The notes below the pieces were generated by a model. That model made no database searches and was not told where the DNA came from. It saw only the letters and a program-made list of their open reading frames with translations. Below, one piece after another: positions 56,823 to 64,000 of a stretch of DNA of 64,000 nucleotides. The stretch comes from Acheta domesticus. Lineage: Eukaryota > Arthropoda > Insecta > Orthoptera > Gryllidae. The translations under genes were made by a program, and so were the position numbers. The DNA lies in NCBI GenBank assembly GCA_031308135.1, contig JAHLJT010009436.1:156200750-156264749 (forward strand). Direction: 5' to 3'. Each line of letters begins with the position of its first letter. Positions within the stretch are counted from its first letter, which is position 1.

Positions 56823-57826
56823 GTTATCACACTCGTACACTATAATGCCAACAATAAGTATGGATGGATCTTTGTTGCCTAAATTATTTATAGTGCTGCA
56901 GGAACCAAAAGATTTTTCGGCCCTGTTGTCTCCAAAGAATGATTCAAGCTGAAAACATAATTGTTACGACTACAAAATCAGGAAAAATGGGAGAAAGAGT
57001 TGAAACAGTGGTTTAAAGGAAGCGTTTCTTCCCATTTGTAAGTGAATATTTTGCTCTGCTTTTAGATTCGTGGACCACGTACAATGTCAGAACTTGTATT
57101 GAAGATACTTCTCCAGGCGAGACAATTGAAACTGCTCCAGATACCTCCCGGAGCTACAGGAAAAATCCAACCACTTGATAAGTTCTTCTTCCCGACAGTG
57201 GAAAGCTATGTATCGCCGTTTATCAGAAAATATTGTGCTCACAAGAGTGTTAGTGACAAAGTTTCCGATAGAGACACATTTCTCTCAATTGCAATCCTTC
57301 ATTCATTTTCAATTTTCATCTCCTCGTTCCCAAAATATGATAAAGTATTCGTGGTTTACTACAAGGTACATAACAGAATGGCCTCCTGAATTTGTAGTGC
57401 CCGTCAAATATTGCCTTGAAACTGAAAAAACGAATGTGAAGAAGAATGTGACAATGAAGTTTTTATTCGTTGTGCGTGGTGCCGAAAAATTTGTTTTATC
57501 ATTCAGTGAAAACCAATCATTTCTGCTTTTTATTCGTGCCGCACTAACTTGCGACGAGACACTGCTCCTGGCTTTCGCTTGCCCGCGCGCCGGCTCTGTG
57601 GCCCGCCTGTTCTGCCGGTCGGTCGGCCGGCCGCCCGCTCAAACGCTAGTAGGGATGTCCACGGCGCCGCAACACTCCATTGCTACCTAAGATTTTAGCT
57701 TCAATTTTGGAGCCTTACAGTGGAAACTGGCAGCTAAGATTTTGGATATGGGATTAAGATAGTGCATACGTGTGTCATAAAAAAATTTCGAGGGTGTTTC
57801 GACATGAGGATCTGTTACTCCCTTGT

Positions 57827-58540
57827 AAAAAAAATCAACTTTTCTCAAAAAATCGCAACAGGAGCAAAAGATATTTATACACCTATTAAACACATATTCA
57901 GGAATAGGATATCAGAAAATCAGAGAGGTCATTTTTGATCTTTGTTTTTTATATCCAGTTCAAAGAAAGCGTTCATCCTTCGAACGACATGAGAAATAGA
58001 TTGAGACGACATGAGAATAGAAATAGATATTAATACTAAGAAAACAAAAAAATGGTTAATTATATATTTTTGAATGTGTTTTACACACCCCGGGAAACAA
58101 GTTCCATGCTGCAAAAATTTCGTACGTCGAGTCTCTGGACATTTACGAGGACTACTTTCAACGGGCCTCCGAACTGACTAGTACGAAGGGTGCTCGAAGT
58201 TGCTGAAGTAAGGTCTCCCATGCCACCTCTGCTTATCACCTGAGCTTACACAAGCTGTTTTCAGACGCTTTAGACATCTGGGATACGATCATGTATATTT
58301 CAAATTCCAATGCAAAAGTTGAAATTTTGATTTTTGGCCCCTACGAACGCAAAATTGATCACTGTGCGCGGTGGCTCCTCAAGGCTGGGAGTTGAGCCTC
58401 TGAGAGATGAACCTTTCCTTCCACCACTTTTCGCGCATGCGCAGTCAAAGGCTTTAATTGTAAGTGGCCGAACTAGAGATTGATTGGTTAGTAATTGCAG
58501 GAGCGACAAACTGTTAAGGTCATTAGTTCCGTACGTGTAG
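57827..58540. other. Non-coding stretch
   Basis: No recognised gene or element end between the pogo-like transposon and the next SINE-like sequence. Confidence 0.45.
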
Positions 58541-58805
58541 TGACTGTTTTATTCGCGGGGAGGATGCAGTAATCTCTCCCGCTGGATTGCGGGATCTGGC
58601 GCCGACCCCGACGGGTTTCCGGGTTTTCCTCCAACCAGGTATCTCCCATTAGCAGTCCAACCACCCTATTTAGTACCCCACGTAGTACCAATTGTCCGGT
58701 CCGGCGACGGTGGAGGACTTTGGACATGAGCTAGAACGCATTCAGGCTGGGAGGATTCTAGAGAACCCTGTTGTGATTGGGCAATGTTTGTGGTTTCTCC
58801 GAAAG
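58541..58805 (+). repeat. SINE-like sequence related to the one at 395-676
   Basis: It shares GAGGATTCTAG and GTGGTTTCTCCGA with the body of the minus-strand SINE near 500 bp. It also has a GGTTTCCGGGTTTTCCTCC block. A tRNA-like head is not evident, so it is probably truncated or a related family. Confidence 0.35.
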
Positions 58806-58996
58806 CAGAGCAATACCCTTACAAGGTCAACTGATTGCGCGTGATCTTTCCTAACTCAACCGTTTTAACCTTTTCTACCCAGTCGCACCAAAAACGGTGC
58901 TATGCCCGTCTCGGACGGAGCCCAGAGAAGGGAAGCCGGTCTGCTGGCACGTGAGGCAGTGCAGTGCTCGTGAGTGTGAGAGAGGCCGCTGCGCAG

Positions 58997-59133
58997 GTGA
59001 CGACGGCGGCGCTGCGGGAGCGCGTGCAGCAGCTGCTGGAGCAGTCGGACGGCGACGACCGCATGGTGGCCGCCGCCTCCGACCACTGCGCGCCGCACAG
59101 GAGAAGCTCAGCCAGCGCGACGCCGCGCTGCAG
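58997..59133 (+). pseudogene. GC-rich coiled-coil exon-like fragment with a frame break
   Basis: Bounded by GCGCAG| and CTGCAG|GTGGCT, this 137-bp segment reads TTAALRERVQQLLEQSDGDD and RMVAAASDHCA in one frame, then AAQEKLSQRDAALQ after a shift equal to one missing base. Both parts are typical coiled-coil sequence and fit end to end, so they were very likely one exon of a host protein. It may be a pseudo-exon, or a real exon with an assembly error in GC-rich DNA. The protein family is not identified. Related-looking pieces occur at 62.93-63.25 kb on the same strand. Confidence 0.45.
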
Positions 59134-59604
59134 GTGGCTCCAACCACCCCGTTATGCAAAAATAGTTTAAATTTAGATTGAAGAATTATCATTTAGGAGT
59201 CAATTAGAAATCCCAAATCATCCTTTTTGTTTCCCTGCATGGACGTGATATCGACCCCCCCCCCTCCAGAGCAGTCACGCAAACCGCCTACATCAACAGG
59301 CGAGGAAGTCAGTGGTGGATCCCCTAGGAATGAAATATCGCTTGCAAAACTCATTAAGGTTTAGTTGGGGCCCTCTAGGCCTTGCAAAAAAATTTTGGAT
59401 ACCCCTGCTTTAGGTCTAGTCATTTGGTTCGCTGCGTCGAAGGTTCACTTTACCACAATGCCTATACTGCTCTGGGATCTATCTTTTTTTATCACAATAC
59501 CCTGGGCCTGATTACAGTGAACCTCTAGATCTAGGAATATATATTTCCAGATAGGTTAATGGGGTGTTGGGTTTTCTTGTTATTAAAAAAAACGTTATTA
59601 TAGA
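59134..59604. other. Non-coding stretch
   Basis: Contains a short poly-C run and a GGTTCACTTTACCAC motif near 59440; no gene recognised. Confidence 0.4.
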
Positions 59605-59905
59605 ATGGTCTGGAAGCTTAGCTCGTTGGTGAGCGTGCTCACTTTCCATGACGCGGCCCCCTAGTTCGATTCCCTATCAGGTAAGATTATACTGTGCGTT
59701 TTCTATGCAATGTCCAGTATTGCTGCTGTGTGACGATAAGAAAAGTCACTTCTCAGGTGAGAGACCAAAATACGGCATGGATATCTCTTTGTGCCAATTT
59801 TACGTGCCAACCACACGTACCTCCTTACCCCAATTGCCGCGAGGCCGGGACGTCCGCTGGTAGGGCGTGACCGTAAACGGCCGACGCGCTAAGTACACAA
59901 ATTAT
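59605..59905 (+). repeat. tRNA-derived SINE, plus strand
   Basis: A tRNA-like head at 59610-59682 has box A TTAGCTCGTTGGTGAGCG and box B AGTTCGATTCC, with the ends CTGG and CTATCAGG. A body of about 220 bp follows, including GTGCCAACCACACGTACCTC and GCCGGGACGTCC. The tail near 59905 is uncertain. Confidence 0.55.
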
Positions 59906-62261
59906 AGAATGACAAATTAGTCATTAAAATACTAAATAACTAGCGCCGGTGACGCCGCACCAATCACGCGCGAGTGCGCCAACTTCGCACCTATCGCGAT
60001 AAATAGAAACCGCGGAACGCCAGTCCTCGCCGTGCTGCCAGGTAGAAAACACTTCGGCCCCGTCAGCAACGTCACTGAAGTGCCTGCCACAGTCGCAGGC
60101 GAAACGTGTGTGTGGACCACTTTCCTTCGGCCAACGGCCTCAAGTAATGCAAAACCGTCCGTGAAAGCCTACATTGTATGTTAATATACTTCTTTAATTC
60201 ATTAGAATAATATTTTGGAGTAGATACGCGATAGAAATGAGTCAATGTAAGTTGTATATCTATTTTGGTTGTAAAATGCTTGGGATTTTGCATCGGACAA
60301 CCTCAAGAATGTTTTTGTGGCAATCAGAGACATTGAAGGTCACAACCCCGCCGCCCGACATGGAAGTGCACAGCGAATCAAACGCGAGCCAAACACAGGT
60401 CATGCTCGAGCTGTTTAAATGGCGAATTTTTGGGAAGTTCATTTAAACCAAGTACTTTAACACAAGCCACTTCTTCAACCACCCCCACCAAGTATTCAGT
60501 AAATTGGACACGTGGTCCACCTGCTATCAGTTTTCTTTAGATGTGAAGATAATCGCAATGTGTGCATTGCGACCAGTGGGTTTTGAATTAGATAAAATGC
60601 ATGTGCGTACCGAACAATCGCGCAATTTTTTCTTTTCGGAATTTTCTTTAACTTTAAGCAATTTAAGCAGGTATGGTAGCAACTGCTGTCCTTAGACAAA
60701 TTTTACGTTGGTTTCTGAGATACGCTTGTGCTCACGAGAATTAATTTTTAAAAATATTTGAAGCTAACAAAACAGAATGAAAACAAACTGAAAGGGTCGA
60801 TATTCTGAACTCAGTTGATCGGAGCGGACTCTGCCAAACGAAATCGTACGAGAACCGTCACCCAACTCCAGTACCCCCACCTCTCAGCATAACACATTGC
60901 CCAGCATGCACCAGTTACGGACGGCGAATTGATCTGATATCTAATCTGCGGACGTTATCCGCAGATCAGATATGCCCCATACTGTACCATTATCGAACTT
61001 TGCTTGCTCGGACGCATACTCAAAAATCCTGGTGCGCATTATATTCGATGGCGCGTTACAGCAATCCGTTTCCGTAGAATGGCTAGAAACTTCATTCAAT
61101 TTTTTCGTTTATTACATTTCAATGGATTGCTGGAGTTTACACATTTAACTTCGTTTTCATTTATCATTGGCCTATTATTGGCGTTTTAGTGGGTCTGCGG
61201 GGCCCCCAAAATAATTTTGACTATATATACCCATATCTGTGGTATTAAACATGGATATGTTTTTTCCTTAATATCAACCACTTATTGAATTTTACGTGGA
61301 AATTGTACTTTAACGTTTCATTATGTCTCAAAAACGTTCTAAAAAACAGAAGTCGTAATATTTAACACGTATCAACTTCAAAAGAAAAAAATCTTGCTTA
61401 TTTACATTTTAATATCACTTTTAACCAGACATGAACATTTTAAAACTTTGTTACAGTTGACCAAAACGTCTGCAAAGATGAGATAGACTTAGAGTAACAA
61501 AAAAACTATTTACTTTTTACACAAAATCACTGCCTGTGTCATCACATATAGGTAACTCACAACTTTCACATGTCATTTTGTTCTTCTTCTGAGATCATCC
61601 ATATCCGAATCTAGCGCTCAACACGTCTAATTTTTAATCAATCTCCATCAACGCCCGACGTATATCTCCATTCTTTCGGCTCCTTGACTGGAATATTACC
61701 CAGAAATCGTGGACACAGGGATCTGTTGAATCTCACCAACACCATCTAGATACAAGGCCTGCGCAGTACAGTTTTTCAAAGCCAATATGGCGGCTAGTAA
61801 AAGGTGACTTGTTCGAGTTGAGGCGTTTCCAGTTAATCCTTTTTGTGAAGCAAGGGAAGCTTTGCGAGTTATGAATATGTGGTTGTGGTCTGTTCTTGAT
61901 AATAGTGAAGATCATGGTGAATAAGGTCTGTGTCCCCGGGGGAGGGAAATTAAGATAAAAAATAAATAGTGTGTTGCTAAATTCAGTGTTTACTTTCAGT
62001 TTTGTGAATTGCATTTGAGAACGTGGAAATTGAGAAGAATTCAGTGTTCTATTACGAAAATGGACTAAAAAATCAGGGTTCCTTTAAAATATCCCCTGTC
62101 CGAGATCGCTTCGACACTACCGCTTTAGCAATCTTGGCCACGGGGATCGGTACAAGACTGTATAGATGTCATTTCAAAAGAACTGAAATGCTAAACACAC
62201 TACAACAGCCTTTAGCTGAAGTCGCTTAACATGATATTCGTTGCAACACGATCAAACTTGG
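59906..62261. other. Mostly non-coding stretch
   Basis: No gene was recognised. It includes a small hairpin at 60937-60973 and GC-richer DNA at 59940-60150 of unknown origin. Confidence 0.4.
60937..60973. other. Short hairpin
   Basis: The arms ATATCTAATCTGCGGA (60937-60952) and TCCGCAGATCAGATAT (60958-60973) pair with one mismatch around a 5-nt loop. Confidence 0.7.
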
Positions 62262-62380
62262 GTTCCGGCAAGGGATTACGGCATTACGGGCTTTTATAAT
62301 ACTCGAATAACGCGAATTTTATAGACACGAACTCTGTTTATTTCGGTCCCTTGGCCTTCGTGTTATGAGGTTTACTGCAT
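62262..62380 (-). mobile_element. Transposon-end arm, inverted partner of 62734-62855
   Basis: About 115 bp running from CGGCAAGGGATTACGGCATT to TTCGTGTTATGAGGTTTACTG. It is the diverged reverse complement of the second arm. The CAGTAA-type terminus faces inward, so this is the right end of one element copy. Confidence 0.5.
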
Positions 62381-62733
62381 AATTATATCAGCTGGGGTCC
62401 AGTGGACTCAGTGTTGGCACGTTGAGGATTAAAATAAATGGAAGTCTATTGGTCCCGATTAAAAGATAGTCGATTATCATTTGCAAATGTGAGAAGCAGG
62501 CCGACGAAATGTTGCGTGCCAGTGAGCACGTGTTTCCGGGACAATGACGAGACTAAATACACACTTGGAATAAATACTTAGACAAGTATACAAAAGTACC
62601 CAAATCATACACCAACAGCGTTAGAAGTACAACTGTCAATCACCAACTCTTTAATCGGACTATAGACTTCATTTATTTTAACCACTCAACTGCACACTCA
62701 AGGGGAGTCTACTAGACCCCATATGATATATAT

Positions 62734-62855
62734 ACAGTAACCCTCTTAACACGAATTCCAAAGACCAAAATAATCAGGTTCGGTTATAAAAATCGCGTTA
62801 CCGAGAATTGTAAATGTCCGTATTGCCGTAATCCCTTGCCGAGTTTGTTTGTGTA
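62734..62855 (+). mobile_element. Transposon-end arm starting TACAGTAACCCTC
   Basis: Begins at CAGTAACCCTCTTAACACGA after TA and runs to CCGTAATCCCTTGCCG, mirroring the arm at 62262-62380. The TA and CAGTRA-type start suit a Tc1/mariner-pogo element end. Between the arms lies about 350 bp without a gene. Confidence 0.5.
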
Positions 62856-62929
62856 GCGCGAAATTTCCAGTGTTAACTTGTGCGTGACTGGGCGCGGCGC
62901 GGAGTGGCAGGAGGCGTTAGGAGCGGCAG

Positions 62930-63050
62930 GCGTCTGAGTCGCGAGGAGCTGCGCGCAGGGGCGGAGGCGGCGGCGGCGGCGTGGCGCAGCTCAAGGCGGC
63001 CGTGCGAGCGAGAGGAGCGCATCCAAGGGCCTCCTTCCGCCGCCGGCTAC
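62930..63050 (+). pseudogene. GC-rich coiled-coil exon-like fragment with frame breaks
   Basis: After GAGCGGCAG| the plus strand reads RLSREELRAGAEAAAAA. A one-base shift then continues as VAQLKAAVRAR, and a further shift as EERIQ. Together these give a plausible Ala/Glu/Arg coiled-coil. The style matches the fragment at 58997-59133, so both may come from one gene. The frame breaks may be real mutations or errors in the GC-rich assembly. Confidence 0.4.
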
Positions 63051-63082
63051 GGTGACGCGACTCGCGCCTTGATCCTCCCCAG

Positions 63083-63253
63083 CAGGCCGCCGCGGGCCCT
63101 GGCGGCGGCGACGAGGACGAGACGGGCCGCAGGAGGCGCACTGCAGGCGAGCACCTTTTAAACACCCCAAGCGCTTTGTTGAGAGAGCGAGACGAGTTGG
63201 AATCGGGGGAGGCGTTGCATCCATCGGCAACTCTAATACGTATGGTCCATTAA
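63083..63253 (+). other. Possible terminal coding exon, no own start codon
   Basis: Following CTCCCCAG| an open frame of 56 codons ends at TAA 63251-63253. It reads QAAAGPGGGDEDETGRRRRT, then AGEHLLNTPSALLRERDELE, then SGEALHPSATLIRMVH. The composition is coding-like well beyond the GC-rich part. Together with the coiled-coil fragment just upstream it could be the 3' end of a host gene on the plus strand. The family is unidentified, and the 33-bp gap upstream is too short for an ordinary intron. Confidence 0.4.
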
Positions 63254-64000
63254 ACTGGGTGATTGGCAGTTGTGCTTTTCAGCTGTACTTCTCATTGAGT
63301 GAATGATTTGTTTCATGAATAAGTATTTATTTCAAGTGTTTATTTTCCCCGTCGCGGGAGCACGTGCTCAGTGTTACGCAAACCATCCACGTCGCTCCCT
63401 TTCCATTCGCACTGTCAATCACCATCTTATTTTAATTGAGCATAAACATTTACGTCGTAACGAAGCTTTGGTTGAATGACAGGGTCCCTCATCGTACAAT
63501 TCATGACCTTGAAGTGCCACCAAGTGGAAATTGAAGTATAGCCTACGTGCCAAGAAGATTTTATTTTAGCAGCTCTTTCAGCCATCGCTTTCGCGGCAAG
63601 TGACCTTCACCATGCCGATACCTTACACTCAGAAGGAGGCACTGCGTTTCGAGTTCGTTTTTAGCTTAGTCTATATACTTCGTCATCTTCATTGTTGTTT
63701 TTCGTCTCATGGATGGTCTTACGGGCAGAAATACTAAAAACCCTTTTGAATCAATTATATTTGCTCATTTAGTGTAGATTGATTAAGGTTATTTGGTTCT
63801 AAGTGAAAAACAGTCAGCTTTTAAAGTGGTCTCTACTGCTTGTATTAACCAAACAATAGTATTGAATTGAACACTTCAATAAGAACACTGTTAAACTCTT
63901 CGATTTCGATTCTCAATTTGAGCTCAGTTGAAGATGCTACCTTCGTGCTTAGCTCGGCAATATAACCAATTTGGTCTGCTATTTGTGTTGTGAACAGTTT
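63254..64000. other. Non-coding stretch
   Basis: No gene or repeat boundary recognised. It may be the 3' flank of the exon-like sequence ending at 63253. Confidence 0.4.

Larger units (their letters stand above)
54205..57425 (+). pseudogene. pogo-type (DDE_1) transposase pseudogene, in two halves
   Basis: First half, to 54800: ISYEYKKKAVEFWLIEGGKK (first helix-turn-helix), DLRQWTLEISQETGSKNVFS and KKRTKLRAGKITKCVS (CENP-B/Tc5-type second domain), then NTDQSGFQREMRSKRALSFV with the first catalytic Asp. The second half resumes at 56831: FFGPVVS, ALLLDSWTTYNV (second Asp), IPPGATGKIQPLDKFFF (third Asp), then QFSSPRSQNMIKYSWF and PPEFVVPVKYC. The reading frame changes several times and stops occur, so it is dead even without the hAT insertion. 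An intact protein would bind the element's inverted repeats and move it into TA sites. Confidence 0.8.
53486..57826 (+). mobile_element. pogo/Tigger-like transposon, split by a hAT insertion
   Basis: Inverted arms of about 130 bp face each other: 53486-53620 (ACAAGGGAGTAACAG, TCATGTCGGAACACCCTCG, CCAGTTTCCACTGCAAGGC) and the complement at 57700-57826. Between them is a CENP-B/pogo-type transposase pseudogene. Removing the 2022-bp hAT element leaves about 2.3 kb, a normal size for this group. TA flanks are suggestive but imperfect. Confidence 0.7.

Noticed and set aside
58865..59192. Minus-strand Arg/Ala-rich ORFs opposite the coiled-coil exon
   Set aside because: Shadows of the GC-rich plus-strand exon-like sequence.

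Overview
The window is eukaryotic nuclear DNA, most likely from an insect. It has spliceosomal-type introns, tRNA-headed SINEs, piggyBac, hAT, pogo-like, Tc1-like and P-like DNA-transposon ends or transposases, an R4/Dong-type LINE, a 205-bp satellite and a 100-N assembly gap. There is no bacterial operon, no CRISPR array and no recognisable viral gene. The species cannot be named from the sequence. Intact host genes are almost absent, so this looks like repeat-rich, heterochromatin-like DNA.

Layout. 1-2 kb: AT-rich DNA with one SINE and a GC-rich patch. 2.05-5.8 kb: copy A of a roughly 3.7-kb segmental duplication, carrying an unrecognised two-exon gene and a MITE in its intron. 6.0-12.7 kb: mostly empty, with a strong 31-bp-arm hairpin, a Tc1/mariner fragment and a tRNA-like SINE head. 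13.0-15.1 kb: an old, diverged array of the satellite. 16.1-18.6 kb: a dead piggyBac element with ends and a broken transposase. 19.4-22.2 kb: a TIR element with a 7-bp target duplication. 22.3-26.3 kb: a near full-length but dead R4/Dong-like retrotransposon on the minus strand, abutting a TAA microsatellite. 28.6 kb: a broken exon resembling a MAP3K4/Mekk1 kinase domain. 30.1-31.2 kb: a second piggyBac-like pseudogene. 31.3-33.8 kb: a diverged, partly inverted third copy of the dispersed repeat. 34.0-37.1 kb: a TIR element with 31-bp perfect ends, inserted into a minus-strand cluster of overlapping ORFs (37.1-39.2 kb; basic, proline-rich and Cys/His-rich). 40.6-44.3 kb: copy B of the duplication. 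44.3-52.1 kb: the main 205-bp satellite array (about 38 monomers with higher-order structure), ending at the gap. 53.5-57.8 kb: a pogo-like transposon split by a 2-kb hAT element. 58.5-64 kb: SINEs, and GC-rich exon-like fragments with reading-frame breaks.

The pieces do not form a working pathway. The window records layered transposition, segmental duplication and satellite expansion. The most gene-like novelty is the duplicated two-exon gene. In copy B its predicted product ends in a lysine run followed by CTIF, a CaaX-type prenylation motif; in copy A one missing base removes that ending.
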